A stretch of DNA of 64,000 nt, from contig NZ_QNQZ01000005.1 in the NCBI RefSeq assembly GCF_003390935.1, positions 248,001 through 312,000 on the forward strand, read 5' to 3'. Below are positions 17,505 to 27,132 of this stretch, in pieces (within the stretch, counting starts at the first letter, position 1; the number at the start of each line of letters is the position of its first letter). The translations under genes and the position numbers were made by a program. The notes beneath the pieces were generated by a model. That model worked only from the letters and a program-made list of their open reading frames with translations. It did not search any database and was not told where the DNA came from. The DNA comes from Lewinella sp. IMCC34191 (GTDB taxonomy: Bacteria; Bacteroidota; Bacteroidia; Chitinophagales; Saprospiraceae).

Positions 17505-19400
17505 TTAGTCGAAGCTGTATTCGAGGGTATTCACGTTGAAGGTGACCGTGTACTCACCGCTGGTCGTGACGGGGATGTTATCCGGCGTGTTGAAGACCGC
17601 CGTACCCCTGGGGAATTCGGTGCCCCCCCAGTTGTAGGCCCAGTCGTCATTGACCCGGAACTTTACCGCCGCATCATCTCCGGCGGTCAGCGTGGTGGTC
17701 AGACTTACTTCTCCCACTACGCCGGTGGGGGTCATGTCGGTGTCGCTGGTCCAGGCCGTGGAAGTAGCCGATCCGATCAATCCGATACTGGCCGCTTCGA
17801 AACTGTAGGCACCGGAAGCCGGTGTGAGCGTAACGATGTAAATGCCCGGGCTGACAGTAATGTCCGATCCGTTCTGAGTGCCCGTACCGTTGGGGAAGTC
17901 AGCACCGCCCCAGTTGACGTCCCAGTTTCCGTTGGCACGGAACTTCACCACCCCTTCACCGAGTCCGATGATGGCGGACCAGGTACCGTCACCCTGGTCG
18001 ACAAGCTGGATATCGTCGTCCCAGCCCCCGGGGCTAGCAGAACCTACCAGCCCTACACTAGTAATACCGGCGTCTTCTACGAAAGAGTACGTCAGATTAT
18101 TGATGTCCAGCGTGACATTGTAGGTGCCTGCTACGACGGGAATATCACTGCCCCCCACAACGGCCGTCCCGCTGGGGAATTCGGTGCCGCCCCAGTTAAG
18201 GTCCCAGTTATCATTCGCGCGGAACTTGACCACGCCGTCGGTGAGTTCAATATTGATGGTATAGACACCATTTCCTTCGTCGACCATATCGACATCGCTA
18301 ATAAAACCGTCGGGAAGGGCGTCACCGAGGATGCCTACGCTCTCGGGAGCTCCGAGGCGGAGAAATTCCAGCTCGTAGGCCAGCGAAAGATCGTTGAAGG
18401 TGATGCTGTAGTATGCTTTCTCAAGGGAGTCGGCATACACGATGTTACTTCCTCCTACCTGCGCTACGCCGTCATTATTATCGTCACCGTAGTTGATGCC
18501 GACAAAATCCGGCATTTCCGCCATCTTGAATTGCGCACCGGGTTCCAGCAGGACCTCACCGAGCTCCCAGGTATTATCCTCGATCAGCGTAAACTGATAA
18601 TCACTGCCCGTAAAGTTATTGAAGGTACCGAGCAGGTACAGCCCCATGGTCTGGGAAGCGAAACTAACGGTTGGCGTAACGCTGTAGCTGAGCGTTTCGT
18701 CGTTGAAGCGGATATTGACGGGGCCGGAAGCACCACAGTTCGTATCTCCGTTTCCGCCTGCGGCCTGGTTAGAATTCATGAATCCGTCACATTCGGGATC
18801 ACCAAAATCTTCCCCACCGAATTCCGGGCCGTCTACCAGTTTCCAGGCTTCTCCCTGCAGATCGACTTCCTGAATTTCCCAGAGGTTAGGTCCTATTAGG
18901 GTGAGCTGATTGTTGCTGGGCGTCCAGCCGTTGAAGGCCCCGGCCAGGTAGATGGCGTCGTAGTTTGCGGGGTAAGGCAGGTTGCTGATCTCAAAGGAGA
19001 AGGTGCTTTCGGTGGTCTGGCCCTTCGTATCGGTGACACTGACGGACATATTATAGATACCCAGCGCAAGGTTCTCGGCGTCGAAGCTCAACCCCTGGAT
19101 CACGATGGAATCCTGAAGTCCCTCGAGGTTCTCACTGGCGCTGGCGATTTCGGTCATCGCCGAGTCCATCAGCGTGACGGTGCCGGATTGCAGGGGAGAG
19201 ATGCTGCCGTCAGCGAAAACGACACGGATATCAAAGTCGCCGGCCACCACCCGACCGTCGGGCGAAGGGGAGGACGACAGAATGGCGGGAGGAAAGTCGG
19301 TATTCGCGGCGAGATCGATCTCGTCACGGTCACAGGAGACTACCAGCGTCAGCAAAAGCAGGAGCGGCAGCCAGGATAAGAGTTGCTTAGAGAGTTGCAT
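17505..19400 (-). CDS. SusE/SusF-like outer-membrane lipoprotein
   Basis: A 631-residue surface lipoprotein (lipobox LVVSC, Cys23). An N-terminal SusE-type Ig domain (SPDGRVVAGDFDIRVVFADG) is followed by carbohydrate-binding-like modules. Two AGAFNGWTP or LGTFNNFTG units come first, then three close repeats around residues 385, 485 and 580, each with VKFRxNxxWxxNWGG and a terminal YxVTxxxxxxxYSF. SusE/SusF proteins bind glycans at the outer surface and help SusCD uptake. It lies ten bases after SusD on the same strand. Binding to galactan is inferred from the GH53 neighbour. Confidence 0.88.
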   Translation of the reverse strand: MQLSKQLLSWLPLLLLLTLVVSCDRDEIDLAANTDFPPAILSSSPSPDGRVVAGDFDIRVVFADGSISPLQSGTVTLMDSAMTEIASASENLEGLQDSIVIQGLSFDAENLALGIYNMSVSVTDTKGQTTESTFSFEISNLPYPANYDAIYLAGAFNGWTPSNNQLTLIGPNLWEIQEVDLQGEAWKLVDGPEFGGEDFGDPECDGFMNSNQAAGGNGDTNCGASGPVNIRFNDETLSYSVTPTVSFASQTMGLYLLGTFNNFTGSDYQFTLIEDNTWELGEVLLEPGAQFKMAEMPDFVGINYGDDNNDGVAQVGGSNIVYADSLEKAYYSITFNDLSLAYELEFLRLGAPESVGILGDALPDGFISDVDMVDEGNGVYTINIELTDGVVKFRANDNWDLNWGGTEFPSGTAVVGGSDIPVVAGTYNVTLDINNLTYSFVEDAGITSVGLVGSASPGGWDDDIQLVDQGDGTWSAIIGLGEGVVKFRANGNWDVNWGGADFPNGTGTQNGSDITVSPGIYIVTLTPASGAYSFEAASIGLIGSATSTAWTSDTDMTPTGVVGEVSLTTTLTAGDDAAVKFRVNDDWAYNWGGTEFPRGTAVFNTPDNIPVTTSGEYTVTFNVNTLEYSFD

Positions 19401-19410
19401 GATCTTGGGG

Positions 19411-20979
19411 TTAGTAGCCTGTGTTCTGGCTCAGGTTAGGATTGGAAAGGATCTCGCTGCCGGGGATCGGAAAAATGTTGAGGTAGGCCTCGGTCGTTTG
19501 ACCGGCCGGAACGCCGCCCTTGAAGGCCCATACGCCGGAGGTGGTGAATTCTCCGAAACGGACCAGGTCCGTGCGGCGGTGCATCTCCCAGTAAAGCTCG
19601 CGGGCGCGCTCGTCCAGCAGGAAGTCCAGGGTAAGATCACCCTCGGTGATGTTACCGGCGTCGCCGTCATAGGCGCGCTGGCGGAGTTCATTCACCAGTT
19701 CGACGGCCCGGCTCATACTACCGCCGCCGCCACGTACCACGCTTTCGGCGTACATAAGGTAGGCATCGCCGAGACGAAACATGGGGAAGTCCGTGTCCGG
19801 AAAGACGGGGTCCTTACCCGCCACGCCGGTGCTGGTGATGTTGGTATACTTTGGCATGGCGTAGCCGTCGCGGAACTCCCCGAGATTGTTGACTTCCCGG
19901 TTCTGGCCCTCGGTATAGAAGATGGCGCGCTCGTCTGTGTCACCCGTCACGTCGGGGAAGAGGGCGACGAAGGACGGGGTGGCGCGCATACCGCCCCAGG
20001 CGGAATTGACACCGTAGTCTTCAGCGTTCATATCCCCGCCGATACCGGCGTGGACGAGGAAGGTGGTCCCCCCGTAGCTCTGCGTGAAGTCGCCGTCGAA
20101 GGCAACGGGAAAGATAATTTCCTCCGACCGGTCGTTGTCGGCTTTGAAGAGGTCGGTATAGTCTTCTTCCAGCACGTAGGCGTCGCTGTCGATCACCCGT
20201 TCCAGGGCGGCGATGGCGTCTCCGTTGCGATCCTGACCGGTATACACCTCCGCGTTCTGGTAAAGTTTGGCCTGTAGCATGTAGAGGGCACCGCGGTCGG
20301 CACGGCCGTATTCGGCGGAACCAATTTCCGGCAGTTGGCTTTCGATGGCTTCGAGTTCGGATTCTATAAAAGCGAAAATTTCGGCCCGCGTACCTTCTTC
20401 CGGCGCACTGCCGCCAAGATCGTTCTCCTCGGTGTAGAAAATTACATCACCGAACATATCGATCCCGTGCCAGTAGCTCAGGGCGCGCAGGAAGCGGGCT
20501 TCGGCACGAAACTGCTCGACCGTCGGCCGGAATCCTTCGCGGATACCGCGGGCGTCTAGCTGCTCGGGAGTGGTTTCCCGTAGAAACTCGTTGGCGATAC
20601 TCACCTGGTAGAAGATCCGGTAGTACATCGCCCGAATGAACTGGTTGTCGCTCGACCAGGTCTGCTGTACCAACTCGGGCAGGCCGGCGTCGCCCCACCC
20701 GATCACGACCTCATCGGTCGGTAGTTCTTGCATATAGTATAGGGCTCGGAGGTACTGACCGAAGCCCTCGTCCAGGCTCTGAATGTCGCTGGCTCCAGCG
20801 GGGCCCTGCTGGCCGCTAACGGCCAGCCCGGCGTACAGTTTGGCGAGGAAAATCTCGTAATTCTCTTCCTGGCTGAGTACCGCGTTAGGGTCGGCCTTGT
20901 CCTGGGGAAGGAGGTCCAGATCGGTGCAGGCGGTGAAGCTCAGCCCGAGTAATAGCAGCAATATCGCTTTGGTTTGCAT
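19411..20979 (-). CDS. SusD/RagB-family nutrient-binding lipoprotein
   Basis: A 522-residue outer-membrane lipoprotein (LSFTAC, Cys18) forming the lid over SusC and presenting oligosaccharide to it. SusD family features include the early LxQD-like LLPQDKADPNAVLS, the TPR-like helical region (RAEARFLRALSYWHGIDMFG), and the C-terminal LLDERARELYWEMHRRTDLV and FPIPGSEILSNPNLSQN. It lies 45 bp downstream of SusC in the same operon. Specificity for galactan-derived oligosaccharides is inferred from the GH53 gene in the cluster. Confidence 0.95.
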   Translation of the reverse strand: MQTKAILLLLLGLSFTACTDLDLLPQDKADPNAVLSQEENYEIFLAKLYAGLAVSGQQGPAGASDIQSLDEGFGQYLRALYYMQELPTDEVVIGWGDAGLPELVQQTWSSDNQFIRAMYYRIFYQVSIANEFLRETTPEQLDARGIREGFRPTVEQFRAEARFLRALSYWHGIDMFGDVIFYTEENDLGGSAPEEGTRAEIFAFIESELEAIESQLPEIGSAEYGRADRGALYMLQAKLYQNAEVYTGQDRNGDAIAALERVIDSDAYVLEEDYTDLFKADNDRSEEIIFPVAFDGDFTQSYGGTTFLVHAGIGGDMNAEDYGVNSAWGGMRATPSFVALFPDVTGDTDERAIFYTEGQNREVNNLGEFRDGYAMPKYTNITSTGVAGKDPVFPDTDFPMFRLGDAYLMYAESVVRGGGGSMSRAVELVNELRQRAYDGDAGNITEGDLTLDFLLDERARELYWEMHRRTDLVRFGEFTTSGVWAFKGGVPAGQTTEAYLNIFPIPGSEILSNPNLSQNTGY

Positions 20980-21024
20980 GATATATGGTTGTCGTTTCGT
21001 AGCGAAACGGGTATTTGAGATTGG

Positions 21025-24009
21025 TTAGAGGCCGAGGCGGGCGCCCAGGGTATAGATACGGGCCCGGGGGAAGGGATTATTGTCGATACCGCCGCTTTCG
21101 GGGTCGGTTCCACTGTATTCGGTCAGGATAAACAGGTTCTGTGCCGTCGCGTACACGTTGAGGTTCAGGGCCTCACCGATGATGTTACCGAAGTCGTAGC
21201 TGAGGGACACGTTGTCTAACCGCAGGAAGCTGCCGTCCTCCACGTAGTAGTCACTGAAGTACTGCGCATTGTTGAAGCGGGTATAGACCGCACTGGCGTG
21301 CACGTTGCTGACGTAGCCTGGTCCGGCGATGCGCGACAGGTGGCCGGCGTTGGATGCTGCGTTGTTATACACGTAATTGCCCAGCGTTCCCCGCAGCGTG
21401 AAGCTGGCGTTGAGGCGTCCGTAGCGGGCATTGGCAGTCAGGCCGAGCAGGACGTCCGGAGCCGGGGCCTGATTGATCACGAGGTCCTGCTCGTTGATGA
21501 TTCCGTCGCCGTTCTGGTCCTGATAGATATCGAGGCTGTTGGCCACGCCGTCTTCGTTGTAGTCGACTCCGTCGCGGAGGGGGCGGCCATCCTCCCCGTA
21601 CTTCTGCTTGTAGACGTAGAAGCTATTGGGAGTTTCACCGACACTCAGCAGCTGGATGTTGTTGCCCACGCCGCCGGCAATGCCGCCCGTCTGGATATCG
21701 GCGCTACCGAAGCCGTCCAGTCGCGAAATTTCCGTGTGCTGGAAACTGACGTTCCCGGTCACGTCTAGACCGAAGCGCTCCCGGTCGTAGACTACCCCGT
21801 TGAGGGTAAGTTCAACACCGCGGTTATCCAGGGCGCCAATGTTGGTCAGTACCCGGTCGGACAGGTTGGTACCCGCCGGTACGTTGACCGTGAACAGCAG
21901 GTCATCGGTATTTTTCTGGTAGTACTCCAGGGTACCGCTGAAACGGTTATTCAGGATGCCGAAGTCCAGGCCGATGTTCAGGCTGGAGGTTTCTTCCCAC
22001 TTCAGGTCGGCATCATAGGCGTTGGGGCGAATGGTAGGTACGAATCCGTTGCCGAACTGGTACTGCGTCATCTGGTCGCTGTACTGATATACCGGAAGGT
22101 AGAGGTAGTCACCGAAGTCCTGGTTGCCGGTCACGCCGTAGCCGATACGCAGTTTGAGGTCCGAGAAGGTGTTGTCCAGACCGGAAGCGAAGTCCTCCTG
22201 TAGAATCCGCCAGGCGAAGGCAGCGGAGGGGAACATACCCCAGCGGTTGCTCGGGCCGAAGCGGCTCGATCCGTCGCGCCGTAGCGAGGCCGTAATGAGG
22301 TAGCGCTCGTCAAAGTTGTAATTGAGGCGGCCGAAGAAGGAGATTAGGCGGTTTTCCACCACGCTATTGAAGGCGACGATATCCTGCGCTACGCCGGGAT
22401 TGGCGGTGCCGAAGGCGTCGGTGGTCAGGTCACGGCCGCGGAGGGAGGGGCCTTCAAAATTGAAATTTTGGTAGGAGTACCCTACCTGCAGGCTCGCGCG
22501 CTGGCTGCCGAATTCCTTTTCGTAGGTGAAGTAGGTATCGAAAAGCTTGCTCGTCCGGAGGTTGCTGGTGATGTTGATCTCCCCGTCGTAGCCGTCGATG
22601 GCGTTGGTCGCGTAGGTGGTCGGCACGAAGCGGTTGGTCTTGCCGCTGTTCGCGTCGAAGCCCAATACTGCTTTATACTTCAGGCCGGGGATCAGGTCGT
22701 CGAAACTGTACTCCAGGTCCAGGTTACCGAGGCCTCGGTAGGTGGTGCCTTCGTTGAGAATCTGCTCCGTGGCACTGACCGGGTTGCGGGGGGCCAGGGC
22801 GATCCCGTACTCAAAGTAGCCGCCGTAGGCCGTATTGGCGGGGTCGTAAACGGGTTGGGTGGGGTCCAGGTCCAGCGAGGCGTTGATGACCCCGGGGTCG
22901 TACACGTTATTCTCGTTGGCACCCTTCAGGCTGGCGGAAACGGTGAGCTTGTCGTCGAACAGCTTCTGCGAGAAATTCAGGTTGACACTGATGCGCTCGG
23001 TTTCCGCCCCGCGGATCACGCCCTCCAGTTGCTGGTAGCCGGCCGATACGCGGTAGGTGTTCGTTTCCCCGCCACCGCTGATGCTCAGGTTGTGCTGGGT
23101 GCCGTAGCCGGTCTGGGTGAGTTCGTTGAACCAGTCGGTATTGGCCGTTCCCAGGCTCTCCAGGCGGGAGGGGGCGGCGTAGGTCACCACGTCGCGGAAG
23201 GTAGCCGCGTCCAGATTCTGCGTCCGGTCGATCATTTCGGAGATCGTCCCTTCGGCGCGGTAGCTGATGCGCGGCGCGCCGGACTGTCCCTTCTTCGTCG
23301 TGATCAGGATGACCCCGTTGGCCCCGCGGGATCCGTAAATGGCCGCGGCGGAGGCATCCTTCAGCACGTTCATCGACGCGATATCATCGGGGTTGAGAAA
23401 GTTGAGCGGGCTGCGACCGCCGGCTACCCCGTTGGCATCGAGGGGGACACCGTCAACTACGTAGAGCGGATCGTTGCTCGCATTGATCGAGGTGCCGCCG
23501 CGAATACGAACGGTAGGGGCCTCGCCTGGATTACCGCTGTTTGAACTGATGTTAACCCCGGCAACCTTGCCACTGATCAAGTTTTGCGGGCTCACGATTG
23601 CCCCGCGGTTAAAGGATTCTTCCTCGATGGTGGCCACTGCCCCCGTTAGGTCTTCCTTTCTCACCGCGCCGTACCCTACGACCACTACCTCCTGAAGGAG
23701 TTCCCCGGCGGTAAGGGCCACGTTGATCTCGCTGCGGCCGTTGATGTCTTCTACCGTATTAGGGTAGCCCGTATAGCTGAATTGCAGCTGGGTCACCTCC
23801 GCCGGTACGTCGAGCGAATAATTCCCGTCAAAATCGGTGATGGTGCCGGTGGATGTACCGACCGCCAGAATACTGGCTCCGATGAGCGGTTCTCCGCTTT
23901 CTTGGTCTGTTACAATTCCCGAAACGGTCGTTTGGGCGAAAACAAGGCGGACACCAAGCAAAGCTGCCAAAAGCAGGAGGTGTCGCAGCCGGAGTAAAGA
24001 GTGCTGCAT
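21025..24009 (-). CDS. SusC/RagA-family TonB-linked outer-membrane transporter
   Basis: A 994-residue transporter that imports oligosaccharide with SusD. After the signal peptide (cleaved near LVFAQ) comes a carboxypeptidase-D regulatory-like domain (VSGIVTDQESGEPLIGASI, DFDGNYSLDVP). The plug has the SusC signatures EVVVVGYGAVRKEDLTGAV, VRIRGGTSINASNDPLYVVD and AAIYGSRGANGVILITTKKG, and a large barrel ends in YTLGARLGL. I chose ATG 24009 because the signal peptide begins there; the frame is open 31 codons further. It is the first gene of the five-gene minus-strand locus. No sigma/anti-sigma or hybrid sensor regulator is adjacent. Confidence 0.95.
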   Translation of the reverse strand: MQHSLLRLRHLLLLAALLGVRLVFAQTTVSGIVTDQESGEPLIGASILAVGTSTGTITDFDGNYSLDVPAEVTQLQFSYTGYPNTVEDINGRSEINVALTAGELLQEVVVVGYGAVRKEDLTGAVATIEEESFNRGAIVSPQNLISGKVAGVNISSNSGNPGEAPTVRIRGGTSINASNDPLYVVDGVPLDANGVAGGRSPLNFLNPDDIASMNVLKDASAAAIYGSRGANGVILITTKKGQSGAPRISYRAEGTISEMIDRTQNLDAATFRDVVTYAAPSRLESLGTANTDWFNELTQTGYGTQHNLSISGGGETNTYRVSAGYQQLEGVIRGAETERISVNLNFSQKLFDDKLTVSASLKGANENNVYDPGVINASLDLDPTQPVYDPANTAYGGYFEYGIALAPRNPVSATEQILNEGTTYRGLGNLDLEYSFDDLIPGLKYKAVLGFDANSGKTNRFVPTTYATNAIDGYDGEINITSNLRTSKLFDTYFTYEKEFGSQRASLQVGYSYQNFNFEGPSLRGRDLTTDAFGTANPGVAQDIVAFNSVVENRLISFFGRLNYNFDERYLITASLRRDGSSRFGPSNRWGMFPSAAFAWRILQEDFASGLDNTFSDLKLRIGYGVTGNQDFGDYLYLPVYQYSDQMTQYQFGNGFVPTIRPNAYDADLKWEETSSLNIGLDFGILNNRFSGTLEYYQKNTDDLLFTVNVPAGTNLSDRVLTNIGALDNRGVELTLNGVVYDRERFGLDVTGNVSFQHTEISRLDGFGSADIQTGGIAGGVGNNIQLLSVGETPNSFYVYKQKYGEDGRPLRDGVDYNEDGVANSLDIYQDQNGDGIINEQDLVINQAPAPDVLLGLTANARYGRLNASFTLRGTLGNYVYNNAASNAGHLSRIAGPGYVSNVHASAVYTRFNNAQYFSDYYVEDGSFLRLDNVSLSYDFGNIIGEALNLNVYATAQNLFILTEYSGTDPESGGIDNNPFPRARIYTLGARLGL

Positions 24010-24150
24010 GTCGTTGATTACGTTGATGATCGAGTCCCTTTGCTGCCTTTCGGTAGAAAGGGGGCACAAAAGTCGATAAAATATTCTTATTTCCGATGGC
24101 AAATGATCCTGGCAGACTGTATTATGGCAGATACACTGCGAAAAGTCTGC

Positions 24151-26121
24151 CTATTCGCGCACCAGACCCTTGATCCGCCGGTCCTTCCCCAGGCGGGCGA
24201 TGCGGCGGCGCAGGTCGCTTGCCGTGTCGATTTCCCAGAGTGAGCCCAGGGCAAGGGTATAGGCGACAATACAGCTACAGAACAGCATGGCCAGCAGGTA
24301 GTAATAACAGAAAGCCTGCAGGATGACGTTGTAGGCATCAATATTCCCCCCATCGGTATAAATCACCCAATCCAGAAACTGGAAGAAAAATTCACCGATC
24401 ACCGTATCGATCAGATAAGTGACGGGCAAGTAGATGAGCAGGAGTAAGAGCAAGATCCCGTAGCTGCTACCAAGGTTTGTATAGGCGAGCCGGAACACCG
24501 TCTTAAAGGGTATGGCAAATAGGTAACTTCCTACCGCCCATAACAACAAGCAGGGCAGTGTCAGAAATACCAGCAAAGCCACTACCGTCCCGTTGAACGC
24601 AAAGCAAAGGGCCAGAAGACCGCAAATCATCAGCAAATGCAACTCCCTGGAGGCCTCGAACGGCGGACGCTCCAGATCGGTATACCGCTGAACTACGCTG
24701 AACGAAAGGCGGAATAAGGCGTAAAAACCTCCCGCCACCAGCAAGGTGTAGCTTATTTCCCTTGATTCTCCGAACGACGTTAGTAAGCGGTAGAAGTTTT
24801 CCACGTCGCCGAAAAAGTAACTGACGAAGCGGTACCGCCCGGCGGCGGCGGGACCAAAGGAGAAGGACAGCGCACAGAAGCCGACTGCGATCGAAGCTCC
24901 GATCAGCAGTAGCCTGCCTAACCCCTTACCGAGTACACCGAAGGCGGTAGACAGCTGCTCTCCGAGCGTACGTATCTGTCGCACCGGGTAGGTTCCTCCG
25001 AAGGTGGTCGTTATCCGGCGCCCGGTGGTCCGCTCGGGCGGACCGCTACGTGCTATCACGCGGGGATAGACCACGTAATACCAACCGATAAAGGCGAAGC
25101 ACAGCAGGATAAAGAGGAAGCGCAGTACTTCCGGCAATTCCGTTTGCCGGGTCACGTAGCCTTCCAGTGTCCCGGCAATGATGAAAAGGGGAACGGTGCC
25201 CAGCATGATCTTGAGCCCGTCACGGGCCGAACGAACGAAGGCCTGTAACCTGGTAAGCGTACCCGGAAAGAGCAAGCCACTCCCCAGTGTCAGTCCCGCT
25301 CCGCCGGCAATGACGATGCTGCTGATTTCTAACGCCCCGTGAATCCAGATCGTCAGCAGGCTTTCGCGGAAGACACCCTCGTCGCTGCTTAGGTACACCA
25401 GGCTGGCGAATATCTTCTCGAAGCCATTGCCGCCGGCCGTGAACAGCCAACTCAGCCCCCGCGCTGCCCAGTCGAGCCCCGGCGGAAGGGCAAGTTCGGA
25501 AAACTCTCCGCGGTCGAAAAAGAAGTACTGGAATACCCCCAACATCACTCCATTACGAATTAGCAGGACCACGCTCCCCACACAGAAGAATGCTCCCGCG
25601 ATAAAGGTGAGAAGAGCAATCAGGATGTTGTGCAGGGTGATGTAGAGCGTCATCCCGAAGGCATCCGGCGACTTATACACGGCCATCGGATCACCGCCGG
25701 CGATGTTAGCTTCCGTCATCGATACATAATCCGTGCCGAGGATTGTCTCGGCAAAGGTGGCATCGATACGGTAACTGAGCACGCCGATGGCCATCGATAG
25801 CATAAAGATCAACAGCGAGATGAACAGGGGGCGACGGCGACGGTACACCACCCACGGCAGCTCCTGACTCCAAAAAGTAAAGAACTTACTAACCTCGCCC
25901 CGCCGCCCGCGGTATATCTGCAGAAAGGTCCGCTGGGCCAGTCCGTTCAGGTAGACACGTACCGATCGGTTGGGATAAAATGTCCGGGATATGGACAGAT
26001 CATCGGTCGTATGCACATAAAGTTGGTTGAGCAGTTCCGGATCCTGGTCGGACTGCTCCAGGGAGGCTTCGTAGCGCTCCCACTTCTCCTTGTTATGCTC
26101 GATAAAATCGGTTTCCCGCAT
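24151..26121 (-). CDS. SpoIIM-like polytopic membrane protein with extra C-terminal membrane domain
   Basis: A 656-residue integral membrane protein. Residues about 1-330 match the stage II sporulation protein M family outside spore-formers: a cytoplasmic N-terminus (NKEKWERYEASL), FYPNRSVRVYLNGLAQRT, then helices including NILIALLTFIAGAFFCVGSV, IWIHGALEISSIVIAGGAGL and TVPLFIIAGTLEGYVT. From about 330 onward a second set of some seven helices follows that I cannot assign. This is roughly twice the usual length, so it looks like a fusion. Next to it is a SPOR lipoprotein gene on the same strand. In Bacteroidota, relatives often neighbour RDD or MoxR genes, but none is here. Role unknown. Confidence 0.75.
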   Translation of the reverse strand: MRETDFIEHNKEKWERYEASLEQSDQDPELLNQLYVHTTDDLSISRTFYPNRSVRVYLNGLAQRTFLQIYRGRRGEVSKFFTFWSQELPWVVYRRRRPLFISLLIFMLSMAIGVLSYRIDATFAETILGTDYVSMTEANIAGGDPMAVYKSPDAFGMTLYITLHNILIALLTFIAGAFFCVGSVVLLIRNGVMLGVFQYFFFDRGEFSELALPPGLDWAARGLSWLFTAGGNGFEKIFASLVYLSSDEGVFRESLLTIWIHGALEISSIVIAGGAGLTLGSGLLFPGTLTRLQAFVRSARDGLKIMLGTVPLFIIAGTLEGYVTRQTELPEVLRFLFILLCFAFIGWYYVVYPRVIARSGPPERTTGRRITTTFGGTYPVRQIRTLGEQLSTAFGVLGKGLGRLLLIGASIAVGFCALSFSFGPAAAGRYRFVSYFFGDVENFYRLLTSFGESREISYTLLVAGGFYALFRLSFSVVQRYTDLERPPFEASRELHLLMICGLLALCFAFNGTVVALLVFLTLPCLLLWAVGSYLFAIPFKTVFRLAYTNLGSSYGILLLLLLIYLPVTYLIDTVIGEFFFQFLDWVIYTDGGNIDAYNVILQAFCYYYLLAMLFCSCIVAYTLALGSLWEIDTASDLRRRIARLGKDRRIKGLVRE

Positions 26122-26140
26122 ACGCTCCGGCTAGTAACGA

Positions 26141-26770
26141 TCAGTTCTGGCCGGTCATACGCAGCGCTTCCTGCACTTCGATGCGCTGTCCGTTGTTGGT
26201 CGCCACTACGAAGGCATCCTTGACGCCCATCTGCTTAAGACGGTCGCGCAGGTTGGCGGCGTTCTCATAGGTACGGAACTTACTGACTACCACTTTTTGC
26301 ATACCGTTCTGATCGGTCAGGTCCAGCGCGTCGCCGGTGGCCATGCCCGGATCCACGCGGTTCTGGGCGTATGCTCCTAGCTGTACCTGAAAGATAACTC
26401 CATCGATGGAAGCCTCGTCGGTGATGACCTCATCCGAGATTTGGTTGGCCTCCAGAATGGTAATCTGCTCGCGTAGCTGTTGGATTTCCTGGTAGGCTTG
26501 CTCGGCGGAGGCTTCGGCGGTCGCGAGTTGGTTTTGCATATCGCCTGCTTCACTCTCGTAGCTACCGAGCTGCTCGCGTAGATTGGCTACTTGTTCCTGC
26601 GCTCTGTCGCAATCCTCTACAAAATCCCGCAGGGCGGCGGGGTTCTCCCGATACTCCGCAGCACGGGCGTTCCAGTCCGTTCCGTCTTCTCCAACCACGG
26701 GGGCCACCTTAGGCGAACAACCTACAGCTAGCAGAAAGAGGGCGGGCAACAGAAAAGTCAGGTGTTTCAT
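26141..26770 (-). CDS. Coiled-coil SPOR-like lipoprotein
   Basis: A 209-residue predicted lipoprotein (LLAVGC lipobox, Cys18). Residues about 50-115 form a coiled coil (CDRAQEQVANLREQLGSY, QAYQEIQQLREQITILEAN). The C-terminal 80 residues (FQVQLGAYAQNR, VVVSKFRTYENAANLRDRL, AFVVATNNGQRI) resemble a SPOR domain, which binds glycan strands of peptidoglycan lacking side peptides. It is 19 bp upstream of the SpoIIM-like gene and probably co-transcribed. An envelope or division-site role is inferred. Confidence 0.8.
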   Translation of the reverse strand: MKHLTFLLPALFLLAVGCSPKVAPVVGEDGTDWNARAAEYRENPAALRDFVEDCDRAQEQVANLREQLGSYESEAGDMQNQLATAEASAEQAYQEIQQLREQITILEANQISDEVITDEASIDGVIFQVQLGAYAQNRVDPGMATGDALDLTDQNGMQKVVVSKFRTYENAANLRDRLKQMGVKDAFVVATNNGQRIEVQEALRMTGQN

Positions 26771-26859
26771 GGAGTCGGTTTTGCGGTAAAGCTAAGGGTT
26801 TCGAAACGCAACATCTGTCGGAAATTTATTTAGACTGCGTACAGATAGTCGACTTTTCC

Positions 26860-26867
26860 TATCTTTG
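26860..26867 (+). promoter_or_regulatory. Bacteroidota -7 box upstream of feoA
   Basis: TATCTTTG matches TAnnTTTG, 31 bases before the feoA ATG. A clear -33 TTG is not seen at the expected distance. Confidence 0.45.
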
Positions 26868-26898
26868 CGGCGTTACGTTGCTACCAAAAGCCTCTACC

Positions 26899-27132
26899 AT
26901 GCCCTTTCCCGTACCCGCTGCAGCATCTCTCTATAAGGTCGGCCAGTCCGGCACCATAGACCGCTTTACCAATGAGAATCTGGCGGGTAAATTACTGGAT
27001 ATCGGGGTGCGGCCCGGCTCGCGCCTGCGGGTCGTGCGGAAATCCCCCTTCGGTGGCAGCTGGTACGTCAAGATCGACCGACAATGCCTGGCATTACGAA
27101 AGAAAGAGCTGGCATGCATAATGGTCAAATAA
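26899..27132 (+). CDS. feoA: Ferrous iron transport protein A
   Basis: A 77-residue SH3-like cytoplasmic accessory protein of the ferrous-iron importer. Family features are VGQSGTIDRFTNENLAGKLLD, IGVRPGSRLRVVRKSPFGGS and the C-terminal LALRKKELACIMV. The ATG at 26899 is preferred over an in-frame TTG seven codons upstream. It overlaps feoB by 19 bases, indicating translational coupling. Confidence 0.92.
   Translation: MPFPVPAAASLYKVGQSGTIDRFTNENLAGKLLDIGVRPGSRLRVVRKSPFGGSWYVKIDRQCLALRKKELACIMVK

Noticed and set aside
22468-23544. A 358-codon open frame antisense to susC
   Set aside because: Shadow frame; no motifs, and the sense SusC is intact.
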